DNA from: an uncultured Clostridia bacterium
GTDB lineage: Bacteria; Bacillota; Clostridia; UMGS1883
DNA length: 45,276 nt
Assembly: GCA_947624455.1 (NCBI GenBank)
Contig: CANQKL010000001.1
Location: 1-45,276, forward strand
Reading direction: 5' to 3'
Part shown: one piece after another, positions 37,273 through 44,818 of the stretch
How the letters are laid out: every line of letters starts with the position of its first letter
How positions within the stretch are numbered: position 1 is the stretch's first letter
The notes under the pieces: model-generated
Database searches by the model: none
What the model was told of the DNA's origin: nothing
The model's input: the letters and a program-made list of their open reading frames with translations, nothing else
Made by a program: the position numbers and the translations under genes

Positions 37273-39294
37273 ATGAAAAAAGCTTTGACAGCGATAGCGG
37301 CCGCGATTTTGGCTGCTCTGGGCCTGTGCGCCGCCGCCTCGGCGGAGCAGTTCACCGAGGGCTTCTACACCTATACCGTCGAAAACGGCGAGGCCACCAT
37401 AACCAGGATCACCGGCGAACATCCGGACGGGGACGGCAATCTGGTCATTCCCTCGGAGCTGGGCGGCTGTCCGGTGACCGCTATCGGCGACAGCGCCTGC
37501 ACCCACAGGGGCCTTGATCAGGCGGTCAAAACTCACTATGTGCTTCCCGAGACCTTGACCACGGTGGAGCCTTACGCCTTTTACTACAACAAAAATATTA
37601 CCGGCCTTACGGTTCAGAGCAATTTGGAAACTGTGGGGACTCAGGCTTTTGCCGGCGTGTCCGTTGAAGAACTGATAATCGGCGACCAGGTGACCGATTT
37701 CAAACTCGGCCTGCCCCACAAACCGTCGAAAAGGGCCGTCATCGGCAAAAATATCACCGAGATACCCGACAAATTTTTTGAGTACAGCGAGTTTGACGAG
37801 ATAACTTTTCGGGGCGCCCCCGTCAGGATCGGCAGCCGGGCCTTTTACGGCTGTACCGCTCTGAGCCGCCTGGAGCTTGGCGATAAGCTTACATATATTG
37901 GGAGCGAGGCCTTTAGCGGCCTGACCGAGACGGAGATAACCCTCGATTCAAGCAACGTGACCGAAATAGGCTACGACGCCTTTAGGAACTGCGCCAAGCT
38001 GAGCGGCGAGCTTGACCTGAGAGGGCTTGAAAAAATAGAAAGCGGAGTTTTCAAGGGCTGCGCGGGCCTGAGCCGCCTGGAGCTTGGCGATAAGCTGACA
38101 TATATTGGGGACGAGGCCTTTAGCGGCCTGACCGAGACGGAGATAACCCTCGATTCAAGCAACGTGACCGAAATAGGCTACGAGGCTTTTAAAGACTGCG
38201 CCGGGCTGAGCGGCGAGCTTGATCTGAGGGGGCTTGAGAAAGTAGAAAACGGGGCTTTCATGGGCTGCATGGGCTTGAGCCGGGCGGAGCTCGGCTACGG
38301 GCTGACGAGCATAGGCGAGAACGCCTTTTACGGCTGCCTTGCGCTGGAGTCCGCCCATATCCCCGACAGCGCGTACAGCGTTGGGGATATGGCCTTCGCC
38401 CTCTGCCCGAGCCTCAGCGACGTGACGTTGCCCAGGGGCCTCGCGGAAATACCCAGCGGCCTGTTTTTGGGCTGCGCATCCCTCACAGAGATACAGATAC
38501 CCAATACCGTCACGAACATACGCTATATGGCCTTTGCCGGTACGGGTCTGGAGCGCGTGACTCTGCCCTCCGCCCTGGAGAGCCTGAGCAATCTGGTGTT
38601 TTACGGCTGCGACTCCCTGGACTATATCGACATAAAGGGGAACCCCTACTACAGCTCCGAGGACGGCGTCATCTACTACACGTCCGGCGGCAGCAAGGTG
38701 CTGGGCGTATATCCTCCCGGGCGGACAGGCAAGTTCACCGTTCCCGCCGGAGTGGGCTACATCTTTAACGGGGCCTTTGCCACATCGTCCCTCACCAGCC
38801 TGACCGTACCCTCCACCGTCATGAGTATTGGGGAGCTGGCCTTTGCGGACAGCGATATGACGGTTTACGTTTACAGCGGCAGCGTGGCCGAAAATTACCT
38901 TTTGACCTATCCTGACGAGGCGGACTATTTTGTGGTCAACGGCGAGCGTCGGGGGCTGTTCCTGAACAGGTTCAGCGCCGGTTCCGCCGGGGTGAGGGTG
39001 TCGGTTATGAACGACACCTCCCGGGCCATGGACTGCGGTACTCTGTACGTGGCTCAGATGTGCGGCGACCGGGTGCTGAGGGTGGATGCCTTTGACTGCG
39101 GCACGGTCTACCGCCAGGGGAAGCAGGTCTTTAGGGTCACGGATATGGAGCCGGAAGCGGATTCCGCCGCCGTGTACCTTTGGGACGACGTGCTGCGGCC
39201 GCTGACCGACTGTTGCAGGGCTTTGCCCTCGGACGCTTCGGCACAGCAGGCGGGCCAAGGGGAACAGACCCTTGACAAATTTGCCGCCCAGTGA
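37273..39294 (+). CDS. Secreted BspA-like leucine-rich-repeat protein
   Basis: 673 residues from ATG 37273 (GAGGAGG upstream). A clear signal peptide (KKALTAIAAAILAALGLCAAASA) precedes many LRR_5/BspA-type repeats (IGSRAFYGCTALSRLELGDKLTYIGSEAF and similar), found in surface proteins of gut and oral bacteria that bind host or other cells. A 69-residue block is duplicated in tandem (residues 197-265 and 266-334). The C-terminal domain ends with AAVYLWDDVLRPLTDCCRALPSD, a beta domain common in clostridial secreted proteins. No sortase motif, S-layer domains or C-terminal membrane anchor is visible, so it may be released or held non-covalently. Transcribed after the RNA and terminator at 37065-37241. 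Its last codons contain the rnpB promoter. Confidence 0.9.
   Translation: MKKALTAIAAAILAALGLCAAASAEQFTEGFYTYTVENGEATITRITGEHPDGDGNLVIPSELGGCPVTAIGDSACTHRGLDQAVKTHYVLPETLTTVEPYAFYYNKNITGLTVQSNLETVGTQAFAGVSVEELIIGDQVTDFKLGLPHKPSKRAVIGKNITEIPDKFFEYSEFDEITFRGAPVRIGSRAFYGCTALSRLELGDKLTYIGSEAFSGLTETEITLDSSNVTEIGYDAFRNCAKLSGELDLRGLEKIESGVFKGCAGLSRLELGDKLTYIGDEAFSGLTETEITLDSSNVTEIGYEAFKDCAGLSGELDLRGLEKVENGAFMGCMGLSRAELGYGLTSIGENAFYGCLALESAHIPDSAYSVGDMAFALCPSLSDVTLPRGLAEIPSGLFLGCASLTEIQIPNTVTNIRYMAFAGTGLERVTLPSALESLSNLVFYGCDSLDYIDIKGNPYYSSEDGVIYYTSGGSKVLGVYPPGRTGKFTVPAGVGYIFNGAFATSSLTSLTVPSTVMSIGELAFADSDMTVYVYSGSVAENYLLTYPDEADYFVVNGERRGLFLNRFSAGSAGVRVSVMNDTSRAMDCGTLYVAQMCGDRVLRVDAFDCGTVYRQGKQVFRVTDMEPEADSAAVYLWDDVLRPLTDCCRALPSDASAQQAGQGEQTLDKFAAQ
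37861..38274 (+). repeat. Tandem 207-bp duplication in the LRR gene
   Basis: Units 37861-38067 and 38068-38274 are near-identical over their first 120 bases (both begin CTGAGCCGCCTGGAGCTTGG) and more diverged at the 3' end. The period of 207 bp equals 69 codons, so the frame is kept. Confidence 0.9.
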
Positions 39295-39300
39295 TATAAT
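39272..39300 (+). promoter_or_regulatory. Consensus promoter of rnpB
   Basis: TTGACA at 39272-39277, 17-base spacer, TGATATAAT with TATAAT at 39295-39300. It overlaps the last codons and the TGA stop (39292-39294) of the LRR gene. Predicted start is about 39306, the first base of the RNase P terminal stem. Confidence 0.88.
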
Positions 39301-39305
39301 AGTTC

Positions 39306-39641
<336 letters not shown>

Positions 39642-39642
<1 letters not shown>

Positions 39643-39671
39643 GCGTCGGGGCGTTGCCCCGGCGCCTTTTT
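39642..39671 (+). terminator. Terminator of rnpB
   Basis: GGCGTCGGGGC (39642-39652) pairs with GCCCCGGCGCC (39656-39666, one G-T pair) with a 3-base loop, followed by T5. Confidence 0.88.
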
Positions 39672-39813
39672 CGCGGGCAAAGGTATTTGGGATAGTATTT
39701 GCCGTGACGTTTGACGTAAAATTTGCGATAATTAATTTTATAATCGTTACTGTAAACGGAATTGCGGGCAATGAAAACCCCACAAACAACACGTTTATGG
39801 TTCCCCACCCTCC

Positions 39814-39838
39814 GTAGGGGCGGCCATTGGCCGTCCGC
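39814..39838 (+). repeat. 25-bp hairpin repeat family B, copy 3
   Basis: GTAGGGGCGGCC, ATT loop, then GGCCG and TCCGC. Same arm class as copy 1; preceded by TTATGGTTCCCC, similar to the sequence before copy 2. Confidence 0.8.
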
Positions 39839-39928
39839 CATTTAACGTTTACGGTGAAAATTATGAACATTATTATGGGAAACATTTGCGCAAAATGTAT
39901 AAAATTATTAAAATATAGCCTTGATATC

Positions 39929-39953
39929 GTAGGGGAGCGCATTGCGCTCCCGC
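39929..39953 (+). repeat. 25-bp hairpin repeat family B, copy 4
   Basis: GTAGGGGAGCGC, ATT loop, then GCGCT and CCCGC. The C-G pair of other copies is replaced by A-T, and the inner pairs are also swapped, all with pairing kept. Confidence 0.78.
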
Positions 39954-40014
39954 GACCCGTAAGCACGGCAAAAATCAAGCCTGCCATCGTATAAGCGACC
40001 AACCCCAGGGGATT

Positions 40015-40172
40015 TTTAAGGGGAACCGCAGTTCCCCTTAAACGCCCTAGGGGGTCCGGGGGAGCGTCGTCGCAAGCTCGGTTCGCTTGTTTCGATTTGG
40101 GAAATCGAAACGTGGCTCACCTCGCTGCTCCTCCTTTTCCCCACAAAATCGGCTTCGCCGTTTTGCGGGGTA
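40015..40172. repeat. Cluster of three hairpins (possible composite element)
   Basis: TTTAAGGGGAAC/GTTCCCCTTAAA, 12 bp, at 40015-40042. GTTTCGATTT/AAATCGAAAC, 10 bp with a GGG loop, at 40089-40111. CAAAATCGGC/GCCGTTTTG with a TTC loop around 40143-40165. Directly followed by repeat family C, with which it may form one composite unit. Confidence 0.65.
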
Positions 40173-40192
40173 CCCCTGCTTTTGGTACTTTT

Positions 40193-40287
40193 GCCGCGCA
40201 AAAGTACACAGAAATAAAAGTTATTGCGACAAACAACGCCGAAGGCGTTTACGAAGTTTTGGGAATATGATAAATTGTGTTGTTGCG
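40193..40287. repeat. Interspersed repeat family C, copy 2
   Basis: 95 bp nearly identical to 18077-18170, from GCCGCGCAAAAGTAC to TTGTGTTGTTGCG. One base is added, and there are a few substitutions (for example GTTATTGCG for GTTGTTGCG). The sequences beyond both ends differ from copy 1, which defines the borders. Confidence 0.8.
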
Positions 40288-40327
40288 TCTAATGATTTAG
40301 TCTCAAAATTACTGTAAATCTGTGTAG

Positions 40328-40352
40328 GCGGACGCGCAATGCGCGCCCCTAC
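40328..40352 (-). repeat. 25-bp hairpin repeat family B, copy 5
   Basis: Reverse orientation, identical to copy 2 over all 25 bases. Followed by ACGGAATC and later TATTTACGTTCC, flanking words shared with copy 1. Confidence 0.8.
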
Positions 40353-40441
40353 GGAATCCAGGTTACATTTATCGTGGATTACCATATTTACGTTCCCTTT
40401 CCTCCATGGACCATACCGCCCGTGAATCAAATTCCACGCAC

Positions 40442-40467
40442 AAAGGGCCGCCCGGCGGCGGCCCTTT
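40442..40467 (-). terminator. Terminator of guaB
   Basis: AAAGGGCCGCC and its exact complement (11 bp) with loop CGGC at 40442-40467, just beyond the guaB stop. The T run on the guaB strand is short (T3), so termination may be partial. Confidence 0.65.
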
Positions 40468-40480
40468 ATTACTTATTGCG

Positions 40481-41935
40481 TTACACGTTCGCGCTATAGT
40501 TGGGCGCTTCCTTAGTTATATGTACGTCGTGGGGATGGCTCTCCTTCAGGCCCGCGCCGGTTATCCGCACAAACCGCCCCCGCTCCTTAAGCTCGGGGAT
40601 GGTGGCGGTGCCGCAGTAGCCCATGCCGCTTTTCAGTCCGCCCAAAAGCTGGAACACTGTCTCGCTCAAATGTCCCTTGTAGGGTACGCGGCCCTCTACG
40701 CCCTCGGGTACGAGCTTCTGACTGCCGGTCTGGAAATAGCGATCCTTGCTCCCGCTCTCCATGGCCGCTATGCTGCCCATGCCGCGATAAACCTTGAACT
40801 GACGGCCCTGATATATCTCCGTCCGTCCGGGACTTTCCTCGCAGCCCGCCAGCAAAGACCCCAGCATTATCACGTCCGCCCCGGCGGCAATGGCCTTGGG
40901 CAGGTCGCCGCTGTACTTAACGCCGCCGTCGGCTATGACGGGCACACCATAATCCTTGGCCACGCTGTAAGCGTTCATGACCGCCGTTATCTGGGGAACT
41001 CCTATACCGGCCACAACTCTGGTGGTGCATATGGAGCCGGGGCCAATGCCCACCTTCACCGCGTCAACCCCATGCTCGATGAGGTCCTTAGCCGCCTCGG
41101 CGGTGGCGATATTGCCCGCGATGAGCTGCACGTCCGGGAACGACGCCTTTACCTTGTCGATGGCGTTCATTATATTCTGGCTGTGACCGTGGGCGCTGTC
41201 CAGCACCAGCACGTCCACCTTGGCGTCCACCAAGGCCCGAACGCGGTCCAAAATGTCGTTGGTAATGCCTATGGCCGCGCCCACCAGCAGACGGCCGCTC
41301 TCGTCACGGGCGCTGTTGGGGTAGCGGACGGCCTTTTTAATGTCCTTAATGGTGATAAGGCCCTTGAGCATACCGTCCTTGTCCACGATGGGAAGCTTCT
41401 CAATTTTGTGGCGGCGCAGTATCTGCTGGGCGTCCTCGAGCGTGGTCCCCTCGGGAGCGGTGATGAGGTTGTCCTTGGTCATGACCTCCTCGATCTTCTT
41501 GGTGAAATCCGTTTCAAACCTCAGATCCCGGTTGGTGAGTATGCCCACCAACCGCCCCCGCTTGGTAATGGGTACGCCGCTTATCTTGTATTTGGCGCAA
41601 AGAGCGTCCGCCTCGGCCAAAGTGTTGTCCGGAGAAAGTGAAAATGGATCGACGATAACTCCGTGTTCGCTGCGCTTGACCTTGTCCACCTCGGTGGCCT
41701 GGGCCTCAATGGTCATGTTCTTGTGAATGATGCCTATGCCGCCCTCTCGGGCCATGGCGATGGCGAGGGCCGACTCAGTAACCGTGTCCATGGCCGCGCT
41801 CATCAGCGGAACGTTCAGCCGAATCTTCTTCGTAAGCTGGGTGGTCAGGTCAACATTGCCGTAAACGTCGGACTTTTGGGGAATGAGCAGTACATCGTCA
41901 TAGGTGAGTCCTTCATACAGAATTTTGTCGTCCAT
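40481..41935 (-). CDS. guaB: Inosine-5'-monophosphate dehydrogenase
   Basis: Oxidises IMP to XMP with NAD, the committed step to GTP, in the cytoplasm. It has 484 residues. A TIM barrel (YDDVLLIPQKSDV at the start) is interrupted by a CBS-domain pair (about residues 95-210) that senses nucleotides. The catalytic Cys is in GPGSICTTRVVAGIG, the substrate loop has ADGGVKYSGDLPKAIAAGADVIMLGSLLAGCEE, and the flap has FKVYRGMGS. It ends near HDVHITKEAPNYSA, as usual. Its promoter lies in the 3' end of the upstream dus gene. Confidence 0.98.
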   Translation of the reverse strand: MDDKILYEGLTYDDVLLIPQKSDVYGNVDLTTQLTKKIRLNVPLMSAAMDTVTESALAIAMAREGGIGIIHKNMTIEAQATEVDKVKRSEHGVIVDPFSLSPDNTLAEADALCAKYKISGVPITKRGRLVGILTNRDLRFETDFTKKIEEVMTKDNLITAPEGTTLEDAQQILRRHKIEKLPIVDKDGMLKGLITIKDIKKAVRYPNSARDESGRLLVGAAIGITNDILDRVRALVDAKVDVLVLDSAHGHSQNIMNAIDKVKASFPDVQLIAGNIATAEAAKDLIEHGVDAVKVGIGPGSICTTRVVAGIGVPQITAVMNAYSVAKDYGVPVIADGGVKYSGDLPKAIAAGADVIMLGSLLAGCEESPGRTEIYQGRQFKVYRGMGSIAAMESGSKDRYFQTGSQKLVPEGVEGRVPYKGHLSETVFQLLGGLKSGMGYCGTATIPELKERGRFVRITGAGLKESHPHDVHITKEAPNYSANV

Positions 41936-41976
41936 GCTTATTCGTCCTTTCCTCTTTATTGATTATTATCATTTTT

Positions 41977-42005
41977 ATTATACCAAAAACGTCAATCCTC
42001 GTCAA
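41977..42005 (-). promoter_or_regulatory. Promoter of guaB
   Basis: On the minus strand: TTGACG (42005-42000), 17-base spacer, TGGTATAAT with TATAAT at 41982-41977. The -35 region is inside the last codons of the dus gene. No purine riboswitch is visible in the short leader. Confidence 0.78.
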
Positions 42006-42942
42006 TAGCTTTTTTTAATATTTCCCGCATTTTTTCCAGGGTGGAGGCCCGATTTATCTCCTCCCGGAGAGCGGCGGCCCCGTTTACGCCGTGAACGTAC
42101 CAGGCGGCGTGCTTGCGGGCTTCGAGAACGCCGATCCGCTCGCCCTTGAAGCGGACTATCAGCTCGATATGCTCCTGCGCCAGCTCCATTTTCTCCCGCC
42201 GGGAAAGCTCCGGCGCGGAGGTTCCCTCCAAAGCGGCGGATATTTCCCGAAATACCCAGGGCCGCCCCTGAGCGCCCCTGCCCACCATAACGGCCTGGGC
42301 GCCGGTTTCCTCCAAAAGGGAGAGCGCGTCGGCGGCGGAGCGAACGTCGCCGTTGGCGATGAGCGGAATGGAGATTCGCTCCCGAACGGCCCTTATCACC
42401 CGCCTGTCGGACTGGCCGCTGTAAAACTGGGAGCGGGTGCGCCCGTGAACGGCCACGGCGGCGGCCCCGTTTTTCTCGGCAATCTCGGCGATGAGGGGGG
42501 CGTTGATATGCTCCATATCCCAGCCCGCCCGCATTTTCACCGTCACGGGCTTCGAGGCGGCCCCCACGGCGGCGGCCACTATCTCCCCCGCCAAAACGGG
42601 ATCCCGCATGAGGGCGCAGCCCTCGCCGTTGCCGGTGATCTTGGGCGCGGGGCAGCCCATGTTGATGTCTATGAAAAGCCCCATTTTTTCCGCCTGAGCC
42701 GCGGCCCGGGCCACGGACTCGGGTTCGGAGGCAAAGAGCTGTACCGCCGTGGGCAGGCCGCCCGTCTCCATGAGCGCGTGGGTCTTGACGTTGCCAAAGC
42801 CCAGAGCTTTGGCGCTGACCATTTCCGTATAAGACAGCCCCGCGCCCATCTTATGACAGATAATCCGAAAGGGTAGATCGGCCACTCCGGCCATGGGCGC
42901 GAGGATGAGGTTGTTTTTGAGTTCGACGGTTCCGATTTTCAT
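41992..42942 (-). CDS. tRNA-dihydrouridine synthase (DusB-like)
   Basis: FMN-dependent reductase that makes dihydrouridine in tRNA D-loops. It has 316 residues in a TIM barrel plus a helical C-terminal domain. LAPMAGVADLPFR and YTEMVSAKAL are the N-terminal FMN-site motifs. The catalytic Cys lies in DINMGCPAPKITGNGEGCALMRDP, and HGRTRSQFYSGQSD and IPLIANGDVRSAADAL follow. The gene starts 12 bases after the permease stop with AGGAAG upstream, so the two are probably one operon. The exact Dus class (which uridines) cannot be told; DusB-type is the common Firmicutes form. Confidence 0.93.
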   Translation of the reverse strand: MKIGTVELKNNLILAPMAGVADLPFRIICHKMGAGLSYTEMVSAKALGFGNVKTHALMETGGLPTAVQLFASEPESVARAAAQAEKMGLFIDINMGCPAPKITGNGEGCALMRDPVLAGEIVAAAVGAASKPVTVKMRAGWDMEHINAPLIAEIAEKNGAAAVAVHGRTRSQFYSGQSDRRVIRAVRERISIPLIANGDVRSAADALSLLEETGAQAVMVGRGAQGRPWVFREISAALEGTSAPELSRREKMELAQEHIELIVRFKGERIGVLEARKHAAWYVHGVNGAAALREEINRASTLEKMREILKKAIDED

Positions 42943-42954
42943 AAGCTTCCTATT

Positions 42955-44043
42955 TTATATATCCAGCTTCATGTCGCCGGGGCGTATCCAGCCGATCTTT
43001 CTCAGCCCCTCGCTGACGGCCAGGCTTATAGCCGCCGGAAGGACAAAGTAGGTCAGCAGTATTATTCCCAGCACGGGCAAAGACCCGGCGGAGGGAGCCA
43101 TAACGGAATAGGTCATTATGGGGCCGACCAGACCGGCCGTACCCATGCCGCTGCCGACGGCGTTGGACTCGATGTGGAAAAGCATGGTCGATACGGGGCC
43201 TAACACGGCGCTGCTGACGATAGCGGGCAGCCAGATCACGGGGCGGCGGATAATGTTGGGGATCTGGAGCATACTCGTACCCAGGCCCTGAGCCACCAGG
43301 CCCCCGGCTTTGTTTTCACGGAAGCTGGCCACGGCGAAGCCTATCATGTTGGCGCAGCAGCCAGCGGTAGCGGCTCCGGCGGCGAGGCCGCTGAGGCCCA
43401 GGGAAACGCCGATAGCCGCCGAGCTGATGGGCAGGGTCAGGAATATGCCCATGAGTACGGACACCACTATGCCCATGAGGAGGGGCTGCTGTTCGGTACC
43501 CCAGTTAACCAGCTGGCCCAGCCAGCCCATGAAGGCGGAGATATAGGGGCCTACCAGCAGGCCCGCCGCGCTGCCAGCCACGGCGCAGCAGACGGGGGTG
43601 AGGAGAATGTCAATTCCGGTCTTTCCGCTGACGAGGCGGCCAACGCCAATAGCCGCCAGCGCGCCCACGAAAGCGCCCAAAGGTTCGCCGGGAGGGGTGA
43701 CGCTGAAGGAGGAACCGGCGAAGAAGGTTCCCGCCAATATGGCCTTGGCGTAAGCTCCCACCAAGCCGCAGAGGGCGGCGCTGATGGTGACCAGTGGAGC
43801 CGTCTGTTTCAGCTTCATAGCCGTGCCGCAGCCGATGCCCGCGCCGGTGAGGAGCTGGGCCGTTTTGCCAAGCACCAGCAGCAGGCCGCCCAAGGTTCCG
43901 GGGATAAAGTCAGCCAGCTGCACGAAGATGGTACCCACGATGAGGGTGGCGAACAGGCCCAGGGCCATACCGCTGAGGCCGTCAATAAACACGGCGTAGA
44001 GGACGCTCTTTTTTTCGCCGCCGTTTTTCGGGACATTCGTCAT
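42955..44043 (-). CDS. PTS EIIC-like membrane permease
   Basis: 362-residue polytopic membrane protein with about ten hydrophobic segments and many Gly-rich turns (GTLGGLLLVLGKTAQLLTGAGIGCGTAMKLK, GPYISAFMGWLGQLVNWG). It resembles the PTS_EIIC_2 family, an uncharacterised group related to sugar phosphotransferase IIC components. The start ATG at 44043 (complement) follows GGGAGGAAT with a 7-base spacer; upstream codons are AT-rich and non-coding. No IIA or IIB components are nearby, so it may be an orphan permease with another substrate or mechanism. Coupled to the dus gene by a 12-base gap. Confidence 0.82.
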   Translation of the reverse strand: MTNVPKNGGEKKSVLYAVFIDGLSGMALGLFATLIVGTIFVQLADFIPGTLGGLLLVLGKTAQLLTGAGIGCGTAMKLKQTAPLVTISAALCGLVGAYAKAILAGTFFAGSSFSVTPPGEPLGAFVGALAAIGVGRLVSGKTGIDILLTPVCCAVAGSAAGLLVGPYISAFMGWLGQLVNWGTEQQPLLMGIVVSVLMGIFLTLPISSAAIGVSLGLSGLAAGAATAGCCANMIGFAVASFRENKAGGLVAQGLGTSMLQIPNIIRRPVIWLPAIVSSAVLGPVSTMLFHIESNAVGSGMGTAGLVGPIMTYSVMAPSAGSLPVLGIILLTYFVLPAAISLAVSEGLRKIGWIRPGDMKLDI

Positions 44044-44074
44044 AATTATTCCTCCCAAAAAAGTAATTTTCAAT

Positions 44075-44103
44075 ATTATATACCGGTCATGAAAAAAAAT
44101 CAA
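44075..44103 (-). promoter_or_regulatory. Promoter of the permease-dus unit
   Basis: On the minus strand: TTGATT (44103-44098), 17-base spacer, TATAAT (44080-44075), about 30 bases before the permease ATG. Divergent from the ferredoxin promoter. Confidence 0.72.
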
Positions 44104-44134
44104 GAAAAAATTTTCACAAAGTATAAAAAAACTA

Positions 44135-44163
44135 TTGAAAATAATTATAATTTGTGTTAAAGT
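44135..44163 (+). promoter_or_regulatory. Promoter of the ferredoxin gene
   Basis: TTGAAA at 44135-44140, 17-base spacer, TGTTAAAGT with -10 TAAAGT at 44158-44163. Predicted leader is about 70 nt. Confidence 0.55.
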
Positions 44164-44240
44164 AGAGTTAGGGATATGCACAGGAGAGTCGAACCCCTGC
44201 TTAAGCAAATCCTAAAACATTATAAGCGAGGTGTATTAAC

Positions 44241-44411
44241 ATGGCATATGTTATCAGCGACGACTGCATCAGCTGCGGCGCTTGTGCCGATGGATGTCCC
44301 GTAAGCTGCATCAGCGAGGGCGACGGCAAGTACGTAATTGACGCGGATCAGTGCATCGAGTGCGGCGCTTGCGCCGACACTTGCCCCGTAGGCGCTCCCT
44401 CTCAGGAGTAA
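44241..44411 (+). CDS. 2[4Fe-4S] ferredoxin
   Basis: 56-residue clostridial-type ferredoxin, a soluble low-potential electron carrier. Two cluster motifs: Cys9, Cys12, Cys15 with Cys19 and Cys38, Cys41, Cys44 with Cys48 (CISCGACADGCP and CIECGACADTCP), each fourth Cys bound to the opposite cluster. An additional Cys at 23 is not a ligand. ATG 44241 is preceded by GCGAGGTG. Such ferredoxins serve pyruvate:ferredoxin oxidoreductase and hydrogenases, which supports an anaerobic, fermentative host. A terminator follows, so it is monocistronic. Confidence 0.96.
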   Translation: MAYVISDDCISCGACADGCPVSCISEGDGKYVIDADQCIECGACADTCPVGAPSQE

Positions 44412-44459
44412 TAGGTCGCCTACCCGTTTTCATTCTTATTCTATTCCTATTTTCTTTTG

Positions 44460-44492
44460 CCCCCAAACGCCTGTTGTTTGGGGGGATTTTTT
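44460..44492 (+). terminator. Terminator of the ferredoxin gene
   Basis: CCCCCAAAC (44460-44468) pairs with GTTTGGGGG (44476-44484), followed by a T8 run. Confidence 0.92.
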
Positions 44493-44508
44493 TTGCGCTA
44501 TCGCTATC

Positions 44509-44538
44509 GTCGGGGGAACCCGCTGCGGTTCCCCCGAC
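44509..44538. other. Perfect GC-rich hairpin upstream of repeat family A copy 2
   Basis: GTCGGGGGAACC and its exact complement (12 bp) with loop CGCTGC. No T tract. Between the ferredoxin terminator and the family A repeat; probably part of the same repeat-rich insert. Confidence 0.7.
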
Positions 44539-44551
44539 GTGATCCCCCTCC

Positions 44552-44701
44552 GCATCGGGCGCTTTCGCTTACGAAAATTTGTCTGCGGACAAATTTTCTA
44601 CCCCGATTAAGGTATCAAATCCCGGGTACACGCCCCGGGATTTGATGTTTTCTATCGAAAGGGAGTTCCCTTTCGAGCTTTCCCCCTCGTGCATAGGGGG
44701 T
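44552..44701. repeat. Hairpin repeat family A, copy 2
   Basis: Same order as copy 1: GCATCGGGCGCTTTCGCTT, an inner stem, TTTCTACCCCGATTA, the CCCGGG hairpin, the TCGAAAGGGA hairpin, then TCGTGCATAGGG. The inner stem is AAAATTTGTC/GACAAATTTT at 44574-44597, quite different from copy 1. The CCCGGG hairpin reads ATCAAAT/ATTTGAT where copy 1 has ATAAAAT/ATTTTAT. Both changes preserve pairing. The stretch 44412-44758 contains only the ferredoxin terminator, one hairpin and this repeat. Confidence 0.85.
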
Positions 44702-44758
44702 TCAGTAATCTTACACTGGAGTCTTATTTCCCCAGCGACAGCTCACGTCAACTTACAC

Positions 44759-44787
44759 TTGATTTTCAAGCCCGATTGTGCTATAAT
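44759..44787 (+). promoter_or_regulatory. Promoter of the trmN6-like gene
   Basis: TTGATT at 44759-44764, 17-base spacer, TGCTATAAT with TATAAT at 44782-44787. Confidence 0.8.
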
Positions 44788-44818
44788 TATACAAACAGCC
44801 GAAAGGGGGCCGCTTCCC

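Larger units (their letters stand above)
39672..40441. other. Gene-free, repeat-dense region between rnpB and guaB
   Basis: About 770 bp without a credible gene on either strand. The first 140 bp are AT-rich with no recognised signal. Then come repeat family B copies at 39814, 39929 and 40328, a GC-rich hairpin cluster at 40015-40172, and family C copy 2 at 40193. The base composition alternates sharply. It looks like a sink for mobile miniature elements between two convergent transcription units. Confidence 0.75.

Noticed and set aside
41936..42005. Purine riboswitch before guaB
   Set aside because: The leader from the predicted start to the ATG is only about 35 bases, too short for an aptamer.
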